NCBI GenBank assembly: GCA_033819885.1 | Contig: JAQYUZ010000028.1 | Span: forward strand, 62,001-126,000 | Direction: 5' to 3' | Origin: Microbotryomycetes sp. JL201 | Lineage: Eukaryota > Basidiomycota > Microbotryomycetes | DNA length: 64,000 nt | Shown here: positions 29,249 to 39,575 of the stretch, piece after piece | Position numbering within the stretch: position 1 is the first letter of the stretch | Layout: each line of letters begins with the position of its first letter | The notes under the pieces: model-generated | The model's input: only the letters and a program-made list of their open reading frames with translations | Told to the model about the DNA's origin: nothing | The model's database searches: none | Translations under genes and position numbers: made by a program

Positions 29249-29743
29249 TTCCACCGAACGACGATGTGACGTGAATTCCCACAGACACAATCCAGTGTTG
29301 AGCAATGCCAACAGTTCGGCAGCAGTTGAAGAGCGCGAGCAGGCGAGTAGTTGAGCAGCAGACGAGCGAATTTGAGATGCCGGCAAATAGCAAATGGAAC
29401 GCGGATGAGGCATGCAAGCAGAAACTGTCAGCGGCTACAATTTTAAGACAACTTCTGCATGACTGACGAGTAGACGGCATGATGGTCGAAACGGTGGCAC
29501 ACGATGGGCACCCAGAGGCAGCGGCACGAGTCCAAAACTCGAAGGCCGTTCGGGCGGCATCGCAAGCCCGAACGGGAAGGCCGACGGCATGAAATCAGTT
29601 TCAAGTTTGTGGAACCCGTATTGAGTGCCAAATAATTGAATTCGTATACCTTTTGTGAATACCTTCAGGCTGTGATCCGTGTCCCAGTCCGCTCCGCTAG
29701 TCTAGCCTTTCAGAATTCAGAGCTTGTCTTCTCTCGGTTCAAA
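29249..29743. other. Intergenic region between divergent RPL33 and an orphan gene
   Basis: A 495 bp gap between divergent starts. It must include the strong ribosomal-protein promoter, but I recognise no specific box. No repeat or RNA gene was seen. Confidence 0.4.
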
Positions 29744-30416
29744 ATGCCGCGACGTAACAGACAACAGGCCACCCGGGATACGTCTGTCGATCTCACCGCA
29801 GAAGCACTTGCCCGTCTCAACCTCGACTCGAGCGACGGCACAGTCTCGCTTTTTACTCCCGCTACACAAAGCGAGCGCGCTTGGTCGGACCACACGCGCG
29901 AGTCGAACAGCGCCTACGCTGACTCTGTCGCACAATATTATGTCCGAGACATGCAGCAATTTGTCCAGGCTGGCTCCCAGCATCGAGTGCTGTTCTATCA
30001 GGCGCTATTGATGCAGTTCAGTGAGTGAGCGGGGCTCCTGAAGATGGCGGCGAACGTAAATGCGGTGCCGATTCGCTCATTGCGAGACACAAGACGTCTG
30101 CAGGCCTCACAATGTACCAGATTCGGTGACGCAATGCAAAAAACTCCTGCGTATGGTTCACATCTCCATCACCGAGTACCTTGATGCGATGCGCCGGGGC
30201 CAGAGCGCAAGCGTCGTGACGCGCGTCAGTCAAGGTGTCCAAGTAGGCGCAGACCAGATCTTAACCGGGCTCCTTCTGCACCAGTACGCAAGCAAGCATG
30301 ACCTCCGACTAGCGATCATGCTGAAAGACGCAAAGATCTGCAAGCTCGGCAAGGCCAAAGCCGAGATGATGCAACCTTTCCTCGTCGAGATTTACAATTT
30401 TGGGAAGAAAGCGTAA
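29744..30416 (+). CDS. Unrecognised protein with one intron
   Basis: Family not recognised. Exon 1 (ATG 29744, MPRRNRQQATRDTSVDLTAE) encodes a charged start and a helix-rich part (YYVRDMQQFVQAGSQHRVLFYQALLMQF). An intron of about 100 bp with donor GTGAGT leads to an exon with LRMVHISITEYLDAMRRGQS and further helical segments ending IYNFGKKA, with TAA at 30414-30416. The GTAAGT around the stop could also be read as a splice donor, so the C-terminus is not certain. The helical, soluble look would suit a small structural or complex subunit, but no named family fits. A dispersed motif begins 8 bp after the stop. Confidence 0.55.
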
Positions 30417-30423
30417 GTGTCTC

Positions 30424-30460
30424 GATGACCGAATGATCATTTGCAATGGATAGCTTGTTT
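30424..30460 (+). repeat. Dispersed motif, copy C (near tRNA-Lys at 30631)
   Basis: Shares the core GATGACCGARTGAT followed by TTGCAWTGRAT with copies at 41389-41445 and 42225-42278. It lies 170 bp beyond the 3' end of a tRNA-Lys gene on the opposite strand. This is the same arrangement as the 42225 copy, which is 168 bp beyond its tRNA. Confidence 0.6.
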
Positions 30461-30630
30461 GGGAAAAGCCGACTCGCTCGTGAGCGGAGGCGAGATTAGC
30501 CAATCAAAAACGAAAGGTTGGCTTGTAAACTACACAGTGCGGGAAAGCAACCGACAGTGTCCTCACTGGCAACGCGATAGAAAAAGATTCCGTCCCGAGA
30601 TGGAGAGGACCTTGCAAAAACAAAAAGAAA

Positions 30631-30715
30631 CGCCCAATGTGGGGCTCGAACCCACGACCACCAGATAATCTGGTAGACTAAGAGTCTGGTGCTCTACCGA
30701 CTGAGCTAACCGGGC
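30631..30715 (-). tRNA. tRNA-Lys(CTT) with a 12-nt intron
   Basis: Identical over 85 nt to the gene at 5313: same cloverleaf, anticodon CTT and 12-nt intron. On its own strand it is preceded by CAACGC and by a TATATA run at 30742-30747, about 30 bp upstream. A T-rich Pol III terminator follows. It lies 138 bp outside the part of the palindrome whose mirror is visible. Confidence 0.96.
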
Positions 30716-31088
30716 GCGTTGCTGCACCCAATAATTAAACGTATATATCCTCCTTAAACAACATCTTTTGCGCCAAATGAGCTGCCTTCTCACGTATCAA
30801 GCCAGCTGAATTCTCTATGGTTTTCGCATTGCCATCAGAAGGTTCACTCGGCCGCCAGATGTAGCCGAACCACCTCTTCGGTGAACGTGTGTTGGCTACA
30901 TTGTGAAGATAATGACAAACAACGTTTTGCAGCCGGTGTGCGTCCCAGAGTGCATTCAAGTTTGGCTAGATCTGGGATATCTTTTGCGGCTACTGCTTCC
31001 GGAAGGTCATTTTGAGCTCGCATTTTCGCGGCCTCTTGCATCACACCAGTCGCACAAGCTGACGGTCCAACGACGGCGATCGCTCAGC
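30716..31088. other. Upstream region of the SLC35F gene
   Basis: Holds the tRNA upstream signals and the promoter or 5' leader of the carrier gene. An in-frame ATG at about 30912 would extend the carrier by about 59 residues; nothing in that extension looks conserved. Confidence 0.4.
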
Positions 31089-32447
31089 ATGAGGGCAAAC
31101 GAGCCACCAGTGCAGAGCGTCGTACATGGCACGCCCCCGCCACCTTCACCGCTCAACGAGAAGCGAGGCGCAGCCGACGAACGAGTCGCCGCATTACTGT
31201 CACCAGAGCTTGACGACGTCGGCAGACCTTTTGATGACGGTACATTTGGTCCTCCAAGCACCTTGGACGTGTTTCTTGGCCGGGACAGGCGGGCGCGGCG
31301 GCGTGCTGACCCCGTCATTTGGTCGAGGGGCTGGCGGCCGTTTGTTGAATCGCTGTCGCGCAGGATAGGCGGCATATTCACTAAGCGGTTCATGTATGTC
31401 GAGATCAGATCAATTGGGACCAGTCAGCTGAACAAGATTATTGGTTGCAGAATCTGCCTCTTGCTGGGGCAGCTCCTTTCGCTCGCAATCACATCAACCT
31501 CGGTCACGACGACGGAGCTTATCGACAGACAATGGTCGATGCCAACATTTCAAACTTTTTTTCTTTACGCCATTCTCGCGCTCGTGTACACGCCGTACAC
31601 AATCTACGCTTATGGAATTTCGGCCTACGCAGAGATGATTATGTCGTGGCAAACCATTGCGTACATCCTTCTCGCACTTGTGGACGTCGAAGCCAACTAC
31701 GCCGTCTTGAAGGCCTTTACGTATTCTGACTTGCTGAGCTGCATGCTTTTGGATGCGTGGGCGGTTCCGGCCTGCATGATATTTGCCTTCGTCCTCGTCC
31801 GAGCGCGTTACCACTGGTCTCAAATCCTTGGAGTCATCGTTTGCATCGGCGGACTCGGCCTACTGGTAACCAGTGACTGGCATACGGACAAAGTCGAACA
31901 AGGCAAGAACAAGGTGCTCGGAGACCTACTCATGCTGGCCGGCGCCACTGGTTACGGCTTGTCAAACGCCCTCGTCGAGATGTATGTCCGCCAGCGACCA
32001 ATGTACGAGGTGATGGGTCAACTCGGGCTGTGGGGTTGCTTCGTCAACGCGGTGCAGTCGGCCGCCGCTGAGCGCAAGGTCTTTGCTACCGTGCCGTGGT
32101 CTGTTCCGGTTATTGGACTGCTGGTCGCCTACACTTCGGGCATGTTGGTCCTATACACCTTAGCGCCAATCGTCTACCGGCTTGCATCGTCACCGTTCGC
32201 CAATATCAGCATTCTCACGTCCGATTTTTACGGACTTCTTTTCGGCGTGGTCCTCTACAAGTACAAGCCATACTGGCTGTATTTTGTCGCATTCGTACTT
32301 ATTCTGGTGGGTCTCGTCATCTACTTTTCCGTGGCACGACCCGAAGACTCTGGTGCGCTAGAAATCCGTGCGAGAGGCAAGTCGCAGCTTCAGCAGCGGG
32401 GCGGCTCTGGAGGACAACGCCTCGGCGCAATCAAAGTCGAAAGTTAA
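31089..32447 (+). CDS. SLC35F-type solute carrier (drug/metabolite transporter superfamily)
   Basis: Ten-helix carrier resembling the SLC35F1/F2/F6 group. A proline-rich cytosolic N-terminus (MRANEPPVQS) precedes LLLGQLLSLAITSTSVTTTEL, QTFFLYAILALVYTPYTIYAYG, the DVEANYAVLKAFTYSDLLSCMLLDA block, WSQILGVIVCIGGLGLLV, GDLLMLAGATGYGLSNALVE and YKPYWLYFVAFVLILVGLVIYF. DVEANY and the AGATGYGLSN region are characteristic. A probable 57 bp intron (31394-31450, GTATGT to TTGCAG, with CTGAAC inside) is divisible by three and stop-free, so it reads through. Removing it gives KRF-IICLLLGQLL, which suits the family. Cargo is unknown. Left-arm copy; the twin is at 62406. Confidence 0.87.
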   Translation: MRANEPPVQSVVHGTPPPPSPLNEKRGAADERVAALLSPELDDVGRPFDDGTFGPPSTLDVFLGRDRRARRRADPVIWSRGWRPFVESLSRRIGGIFTKRFMYVEIRSIGTSQLNKIIGCRICLLLGQLLSLAITSTSVTTTELIDRQWSMPTFQTFFLYAILALVYTPYTIYAYGISAYAEMIMSWQTIAYILLALVDVEANYAVLKAFTYSDLLSCMLLDAWAVPACMIFAFVLVRARYHWSQILGVIVCIGGLGLLVTSDWHTDKVEQGKNKVLGDLLMLAGATGYGLSNALVEMYVRQRPMYEVMGQLGLWGCFVNAVQSAAAERKVFATVPWSVPVIGLLVAYTSGMLVLYTLAPIVYRLASSPFANISILTSDFYGLLFGVVLYKYKPYWLYFVAFVLILVGLVIYFSVARPEDSGALEIRARGKSQLQQRGGSGGQRLGAIKVES

Positions 32448-32877
32448 TTGTGCATAATTCATATCAAGCATCAAATTGACGCAACTGTAGCATCCCTATC
32501 TCTGGCATCCTTTTTTTTTCTGATTCCTTTTCGGCATATCATTGTTCGGGCCAGTACAGCAATGCATCGAGCATTTTTGGCCCAAAAAAATGTTGTCTGA
32601 GAGTGCACGACATCCGCAAGATTTCTGTTTGACCATCAGAAACGACTCGGCGGTCTCGCGCAGCTCACTTTGCATTCGCCTTCGATCACGTTTCTACGCA
32701 GCCTTTGCTCGCCTCGGTGCAAACACACGCTTCAGCCAAACTCGCCATCTAGCCACGTTGACCACAGTCTCGCTCGCCCACGCCGCCTGGGATTTTTTTT
32801 GTGCCCGAACGACACCCGATCCGTGATCTGCCAACGACGGCGCTTCCGAGTTTCTCGCCTCACCAGTCACCGTCCTC
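32448..32877. other. Intergenic region between carrier and 4EHP-like gene
   Basis: A 430 bp gap with several A- and T-runs. It holds the 3' end of one gene and the promoter of the next. No further element was recognised. Confidence 0.4.
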
Positions 32878-34292
32878 ATGTCTGCTCGACCAACTCTGCT
32901 GACGCAGACGTCTGCTGCTCGCCGTCGCGAGCCGTCGTTTCCGTCGCAACAGACTCGCGGCTCGACGACGGTCTCCGGCGCTTGGGCCTCGACTACGGCG
33001 TCGAATGCAGACGTGAGCTCAAACAGCTCACCGACAGGCGCGGCGGCCGCTCGCAAAAAGGGCCCTTCGCTGTCGCTAGCGCTCTCGGCAAACGAAGGCG
33101 ACCACGCCGAAATTCATCCGCTCAAGTTTACATGGGACGTCTGGGTGTCGCACAGGAGTGCCAACAGTAAAGGAAACAAAAAGGAAGAGGCAACAGCGGT
33201 CGGAGCAAAGCCAGGCAAGGAAAAGGAAACGAGGGAAGAATGGGAGGGCGCCGTCGTTAAACTGGGAGGCTTCTCGAGCGTGAGTACCGTCACGCTCAAC
33301 ACGCTTGACATTCGCAACACCAATACTAAATCTCTCGTAAATGCCCTCCGCTCTGGCAGATCGAATCCATGTTCCCGTTCCTGGCTCATTTGACGCCACC
33401 ATCCGCCCTGCCGTCATCGGTCAACTCTTCCTCGCAGCTCTTTGGGCAAGACCTAAGCGAAGGGCATGCGGCATCCAACAACGTCACCGACTATAATGTC
33501 TTTCGGTCCTCAATTGCGCCCGCATGGGAGGACCCTGCCAATGCCGGTGGCGGTCGTTGGGTGACGCGGTTGCGCAAGGGTGTAGCCGACCGTGTCTGGG
33601 AAGAGTCTATCTTTGCTCTAGTGGGAGAGCGCATTGGCGGAGAAGATGATCGCATCGAAAATAAGATCAATGGCCTTGTTCTGAGCGTGCGCAAGGACGA
33701 AGACATCCTCAGCCTGTGGTGCGCGCCGACAAACAGATCTGAACGCGATGCGATCCGGTGAGAGCAAACATCTCGAGGCAATTCACGTGTGGATAGGACA
33801 TTGCTAACTGTGCGATTTTTGATCAGTGATGCATTCCGTGCTGCGCTTGAGCAGAGTTTGCCAGCACAAACTGCTTCGAACTTTGTGCTCGACTACAAGC
33901 CTCATCCCGGACCAAACGGCACAATCGCGGCGCCCGCTGCTCGACACGATCGAGAGCGGACAGAGTCGCCGCACCGGTCTGAGCGCCCTGACCGTCGCAG
34001 CGAGAACGGTAATGGCGGACGACATCTAGACAGAGACAGGTCAGAGACGAATCAAGCTATGGGGGTGCCACCTCTGAGCGGTTTTGGTGGCGAAGGTGCG
34101 AGAAGAGGGGTCAATTTCGGTGACAGATCTGGATCTCGAGGGTTCTCGGGCTACGTCAGAGAGCCCAGGGACAGGACGGACAGCGCAACCGGGTCAACAG
34201 GATCTGGTGGAAGCTATGGGCGGCCAAGACGCGGTAGCAACGCTCGTGCAGACGGCGACGCCAAGTCCCATTCGGGCTGGGGCCGTGCCTGA
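32878..34292 (+). CDS. eIF4E-family cap-binding protein, 4EHP-like (class II)
   Basis: Three exons joined by two introns. A serine/threonine-rich N-terminus leads into HPLKFTWDVWVSHR. LGGFSS is then spliced to IESMFPFLAHLTPP, followed by FRSSIAPAWEDPANAGGGRWVTRLRKGVADRVWEE and INGLVLSVRKDEDILSLW. The run RWVTRLRKGVADRVWE and the following block resemble animal 4EHP (eIF4E2), which binds caps to repress rather than start translation. The first cap-stacking Trp (eIF4E VEDFW) is replaced (IESMF), as in class II, while the second is kept in PAWEDPAN. The C-terminus has a long Arg/Gly/Ser tail (GFGGEGARRGVNFGDRSG), unlike animal 4EHP. Left-arm copy; twin at 60561. Confidence 0.86.
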
Positions 34293-34388
34293 AGGGAAAT
34301 AGTGCAATACTATGCGTGATACCTGCTCGTCTCCAAAACACGCAAGGAAGAGTTGAGATGCGAGCTTGTTGTTACAACAACCGAGGGT

Positions 34389-35837
34389 TCAGTGCGCAGA
34401 CTTCTTTTTCTTGTTTGATGTCTGGGAATCTTCATCGTCGTTCCAGAGTGCGAGACCCTCCCTCAGCAAGACGATCGAAATCTCGAATGCGATCAACAGA
34501 ATGATGATCCATTCAAGGAAATGACTTGTCTTCGTGTTGAGCAATTCGAGAAGGGTCGATTGTAGCTGAAAGGCATAGTCGACACGGTCATTGAGAGTTC
34601 TACCCAGACTGGAGCGTCAGCAACTGCGAAGCATCGGTCTGCCCCAGGACCGACGCACCTGAGTCTCGTGTTGAATTCGAGTGCCCTGCTGACGGCTGCA
34701 TAGTGACCGTGCAGTTCGGCGTCTTCCCACAGAAACTCTGGCTCTTCCAGCAAGTTCTCGTCTTCGAGATTGAGCTTTTGCCTGAATCCGTGCAAGGTTC
34801 CGACGCGTTTGATGATATCCGTCTTCTTGACGGGTGACTCAGAACCCTGCACATTGGCCACACTGAGGATGAGCGACGACTGGTATGGGAGACTGAAAGC
34901 TTACCGACTCCAGCAGCTTCGGAATGCCGGCTATACCCTCTGCGAACGCGTCAAACTGCTCCTCGTAGATCGCAAGCTTTGTGACGCGTGCCATGCCCGC
35001 CGAGAATGCTAGCCGGGCCAACAAGTCGGGACTAGCGATTGAACTCTCGACAGATGCCATGTCGGATGGTAAAGACCCGTTGGCCGACAAGTGTATTGTG
35101 TCGCCTTGCATGCCTGTTGACCTGCAGAACCGAGATCATTGTTCAGCCAGAGCTCATCTCTGGCTCGGACAACCTGGCAATTCTCACCGCCGGCTAATGT
35201 AGAAGTCGAGCGCCTCTTTTTCGACTTCGTTGTACCTGCCTTGCTCCACCCAGCCAAGTTCTTGTGTAGTTGCCGTGGTGGGTGGAGTGCCTCTGATGAC
35301 TTCTCTTAGGAAAGATTCTGCACCGCCCGCTGCAAGGCCCCACGTGACAATTGTACCGCTCTCAAACACAAACACTTCTCCTTCCGGTGCCGCATCTGCC
35401 GAGCTCTGGGGGCGCCACTGGGGCAGATAGATAGCCTCGCCGAGCAGGTTAACCGCGCCACCTTCGCCGAGTAAGCCGAGCGCATCGAGGCTTTTGAGCA
35501 GCGCGGCCGTGTCGTAGTTCTCCGCCGATGTAAGTGCGACTGCCTGTCCGTCCGGAGGCCTGGACGACTGCTGCCTGCCCAGTCCGAGCGTTGGCATGAG
35601 CGACATGAGCGCGTGCGCGTCGCCTTGCGGGCCACGAGCGAGGGCCGGTGTTGCTGGCGCTGGCATTTTCGCTTTGCTCTTCTTGGCTTTGTGCTTCTGT
35701 GGCCGTTGCGGAGGCAGTGCTGCTATCGGTGCGGACCTCGTCGTCGCGCTCGTGCCGGTCGCTGCCGCCGAGCTGACGGCACGGCAGGCGCTCGACCATC
35801 GGACAGGCCGAGCTAGGCTGTTGAACAGCGCTTGCAT
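34389..35837 (-). CDS. RMD1: RMD1/RMND1 family protein (DUF155), probably mitochondrial
   Basis: ATG 35837 opens a positively charged leader (MQALFNSLARPVRWSSACRAVSS) that looks like a mitochondrial presequence. A lysine-rich linker and the DUF155 domain follow: EVFVFESGTIVTWGL, ELGWVEQGRYNEVEKEALDFYI, RVTKLAIYEEQFDAFAEGIAGIPKLLES, KRVGTLHGFRQKLNLEDENLLEEPEFLWED and DYAFQLQSTLLELLNTKTSHFLEW. A C-terminal membrane helix (IIILLIAFEISIVLL) and a short lysine-rich end complete it, stop at 34389-34391. Three introns. Homologues act in meiotic division (yeast Rmd1) or mitochondrial translation (human RMND1); the leader favours the latter here. Divergent from the LRR gene, with starts 119 bp apart. 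Left-arm copy; twin at 59016. Confidence 0.9.
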
Positions 35838-35955
35838 AGCTGAGCCGGTGCTGGGCTGCGCTCGAGTCGCTCGTGCGTGGACCCCAAAAAAGTTTGGAAA
35901 GACTCGATCGCGCGGCTGAAGCGACTCGGCTTTGGACCACTCTGTCTCGACCGAG

Positions 35956-38111
35956 ATGCCGCCTCCGCATGCATCAACATCAAAGCACCCATACCCCGCA
36001 AAGAGGGCCAGGACAGGCAGCAACGCCGCACCCGTTGGCTTCCGCCGCCCGAGCTCACAACTCGCAGCCCATGATGATAGCTCGGAGGCGCCAAGGCGGC
36101 CGTTGACCAGCGACGGCAACCACAAAAGGCCTCGTACAGACACCGCTGCTGCAGCTCGAGGCAGGACACTGAGCTTGGCCGGCACTGTCATCGAAGCCGT
36201 GCCCGACCTGACGGGCGTCTCAAAATTAGACCTGTCAAACTGCAAGCTCACAAAGCTAGACTTTGTCAGGCATGCAAAGGACACGCTTACGTGGCTGAAC
36301 GTGTCGGGTAACAATCTGAGCGCACCAGACGCCTTTCAAGGCGTCCAGGAGCTCGAGCACTTGTCAGGTCAGTCTGCTCGGTCAACCGGCCTTCTTTCGC
36401 TCACTCATCCTTTTGACGGTGCCTCAGTGCTCAATGTCAGCAACTGTGCTCTCAAATCAGTTCCGTCCTGCGTTAGCAAACTCAGATCGCTCAAGGCATT
36501 CGTCGCCACGCACAACTCGTTCCGCAAGCTGAATCATCTCGCCAACTTGCCAGAGCTTAACACGATTAGTCAGTCGCTGTTTGGAATCTTGGCAGCGACT
36601 GTATCGCTGACCGTATAGCAGTCGTGTCGCACAACAAGCTTGAGAGCTTGCCGACAGAGCTCGCCACCTTGCCATCGCTCAAAAAGATCTCAGCGTCGCA
36701 CAATCGCCTGTCTGCTGGCTCGCTGCCAGACTTGTCGGCGTTGAAACACCTCAAAGAGATCAAATTCAACGACAACCCTACACTCGATAGTCTGCCAGAT
36801 CACTTTACGGCGTGGGGCAAGTTTGGACAAGTCGGTGCGACAAATTCTGGAGACAAAACGAAGCATAGTGGCTTGGAGATTGTCGACTTCGGCAGTTGTG
36901 GATTCAAAGAATGGGTCTCGCTCAGGCAACTGGCAGCTCATTCGGGTGTGTACAACCTTGTCCTGAAAGGGAACCAAGTTACGACAGATGCATTGGCTGA
37001 TACGAGCTTTGACGAGCTCAAAGAAAAGGTCAGTGGGTCCGTTGAGATGGAGTGGTGCAACATCTCTGACCTGTTTCGCCACCTGTTCAAGATGCTCATC
37101 TTGCTGCCAAACCTGCGCGTCTTTGACGGACAACGGTTTGATGCAAAGTTTCAGGATTTAAAAGCTCGGCGTGACGCGCGTGCACCAGAAGACAAGGTGC
37201 TCGACGCCGGTCCGATGGGTCTCGCCATCAACGCTGCCAAGGAGGAACCTGTTGCCATTTCGCACGAGGCCATGACGAAACGCATGCAAGCCAAGCGCGA
37301 CAAGTTGATTGAAAAGCGTTTAAAAAACGGTCTCGAAGTTAGGCGTGATTGGCTGAGAGAATATGAGCAGAGAAAGGGCTCGGGCGACACCACGAAAGAC
37401 CAGCAAGATGAATCTGCCGAGGTCGACGGCGTTCTGCGCCACAAGAAACGCAAGACGGTCGATTCGGATGAGGATAACGCCAAGGGGCAATCAAGCGAAG
37501 ATTCTGTACCAAAGAAAAAGAAGAAAAACCGGCACGAGGCTCGAAGGCAGGCTGGCGCTGAAGCACAAGCCGACCGATCAGCAAAAACTGCGGAATTAGC
37601 TGAAGCCGAGCAGACTGCGGTGACTGCCGAAGAGAAAAGTCCTACGGCTGCAGCAGATGCACCGAATATCTCGACAAAAAAGGCAAAGGCGGACAAGAAA
37701 GCGGCGAACGACCCTCTTGTTGATGCATTGGCGGCAGTCGACAAGTCAAAAGACGCTGCTGCACCGCCTGCTGAGAAGCCGAAGAAGAACAGGCACAAAA
37801 AAGACAAGAAACCTTTGCTGGCCGACCTTCTCGGCTCTGAGCAAGACGAACCGCGGCTGGACGCATCAAAACCAGCGACGGCATCCACAGAGCTCAAAGA
37901 CGAGGCCGAGGAACCCGAGACTAAGGAAAAGACATCGATTCTCAAGGTTGTCGAAGTGCGAAAGAAGAATGACAAGAAGTCAAAGGGCAAGCAAGTGGCT
38001 CAAACAGCTGCTGTGGAGTCTTTGCTTGGTCTCGCCGCCCAGCCTGACCAGGGAGCACAAGATGCGGCCGGAGACGAAAGTCAAGGCCTCGTCGGTCTTG
38101 GTTGGGATTGA
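35956..38111 (+). CDS. Leucine-rich-repeat protein with lysine-rich acidic/basic tail
   Basis: The basic N-terminus (MPPPHASTSKHPYPAKRAR) could be a nuclear signal. LRRs follow: VSKLDLSNCKLTKLDF, LTWLNVSGNNLSA, VLNVSNCALKSVPS, VSHNKLESLPTEL, KISASHNRL and EIKFNDNPTLDSLP. The last repeat caps with LLPNLRVFDGQRF. A probable 63 bp intron (37029-37091, GTCAGT, CTCTGAC, TTCAAG) is divisible by three and stop-free; removal joins SFDELKEK to MLILLPNLRVFDG, the usual LRR cap. The C-terminal 300 residues are charged repeats with K-runs (KKKKKNRHEARRQ, KPKKNRHKKDKKP), reminiscent of nucleolar proteins. Two more introns interrupt the LRR part. Specific function unknown. Left-arm copy; twin at 56742. Confidence 0.8.
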
Positions 38112-38139
38112 CTTTAGACAATTCCCCTTTGTTGTAATT

Positions 38140-39366
38140 TCATACCAGCGCTACGCCACCAGCCGTTGACCCCGCCTTCCACTTTCTCCCGACTCGCTCA
38201 GCCGTCCGGTGAGCAAAGGCGTCGCCGTATATGTCAAAAGAAATCTCCTCGGATGTGTTTTGCTGATGAACTTGTCGTAAAGCTCTCTCAAGAGGCAAGG
38301 TAAAGGTGAAGACGGAACCAAGCTTCGGAATGACTGCAGTGAACGGTCAGCGCACCTGTCAGCGTCCGTTGACTGGATAAGCACAGCGCACTCTTGACGG
38401 GTGCTTTTGGCACTGCAAACTTAAAAGTTTGTTGCGTTTCCTGGACTATGATGCCTTCGATATTGACGAGAGCTGGATTCTTGGCTCTTTTAACTGCACG
38501 TGCAGACCGTGCAGACCACGTCACTGTCAGAGCCGGTACAGAGTCTTTCTTTTCAATTTTGATCAAGCCTACCTCTCATTTTACAACCAACGAATTCTGC
38601 TTTGAGCAATTTGGTGTGGACCGCGTTTACGTTTATTGCCGGGTCCAACGTTGCAACAGCGGCAGCCGTCGACCGCGAAGGAAACGCCGGATACAAGGTC
38701 TCACATCTACTCGTGGGCTGTCGAGGCTCGTGTTCCTTGTCTTGTGTCGGTAGCGACACGAGCGGTGGCACGCGCAGTGGCAATTGAAGCATGTCGGCCA
38801 TGTATCCGAGCCACAGGCTGTGAATAGACTCAGCGGCCGGGTAGCTGCAAATAATGTGTCGAGATTCTCTCAGCAATGTACGCACGAAAAAGCATGGTAT
38901 GATCTGACCTCAGTCGAGTCTGCAATCGTCCTCGTTTGCGTTTTTTGCGACCGACAAGCCCGCACTCGGCCTCGTACGTGTCCTTGTACCTGAATTTGCG
39001 CTGTTCTTTGGCTGTAGCTTTTGTCTGCAGCTCATTCTTGCGTTTGTCGCTTGTCTTGCCCTTTGGTGTCTCGAGCTGCAGAAGCTTGTTGGCTACGCGC
39101 TCGGTCACGTCGTTATCGTCCATATTGAAATGGTGCTTCCATGATCCGATCTGCATGCGCTGATCTGGATCGAGCTGCAGTAAAGCAGACAGAACGCACA
39201 GTCAGTGGTCCGTGCTCGTCCATGCTGCTAGGCTCTACGCGCGGGAGTCCAAGACAGCACGACATCTGTTTTCGAATTAAATGTCAAGACCCACTCGTTT
39301 GCGCGTGACCTGGGCGAGAGGGTTGTAGCCTTGCCAGGCTGACGGCCGATTGTCGACTTTGTCCAT
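38140..39366 (-). CDS. POP4: RNase P / RNase MRP protein subunit Pop4 (p29)
   Basis: Pop4 is a core protein of RNase P (tRNA 5' processing) and RNase MRP (rRNA processing) in the nucleus and nucleolus. The N-terminal exon starts MDKVDNRPSAWQGYNPLAQ (ATG 39366). A basic exon has HFNMDDNDVTERVANKLLQLETPKG and GRKKRKRGRLQ. The family core is LKAEFVGCKM, then AVKRAKNPALVNIEGIIVQETQQTFKF, then VIPKLGSVFTFTLP, ending GDAFAHRTAERVGRKWKAG, which matches the known Sm-like fold region. About five introns. The first donor (GTCACG) is weak, so the first exon is less certain; an in-frame ATG at 39558 is an alternative. Its stop lies 28 bp from the LRR gene stop. Left-arm copy; twin at 55487. Confidence 0.88.
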
Positions 39367-39575
39367 GCTGCTTGCAGCAGAGGGAGCAGTGAAACGAGCG
39401 TGTGCCGGATTCAAACAGAGTTTTGTGTTAGCTCGAGTGCGGAGGCTGCAAATGAGGCGCCGTAATGAAGACTGATCAAGGGTTTGCACGTGATCAGCTG
39501 TTTTTCGGGCTGCTTGGGCGTTGCCAAACTCGAATTGCACTCTTCGTTTGTTCGGCACCTGCCATTACTCGAAGC

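Noticed and set aside
35184-36314. Long minus-strand frame starting MLPDTFSHVSVSF
   Set aside because: Its first part lies antisense to the LRR gene. The real RMD1 start is the in-frame ATG at 35837 with a mitochondrial-type leader.
37151-37990. Serine/alanine/phenylalanine-rich minus-strand frame of 279 codons
   Set aside because: Antisense shadow of the lysine-rich tail of the LRR gene: AAG/AAA-rich coding reads as CTT/TTT on the other strand.
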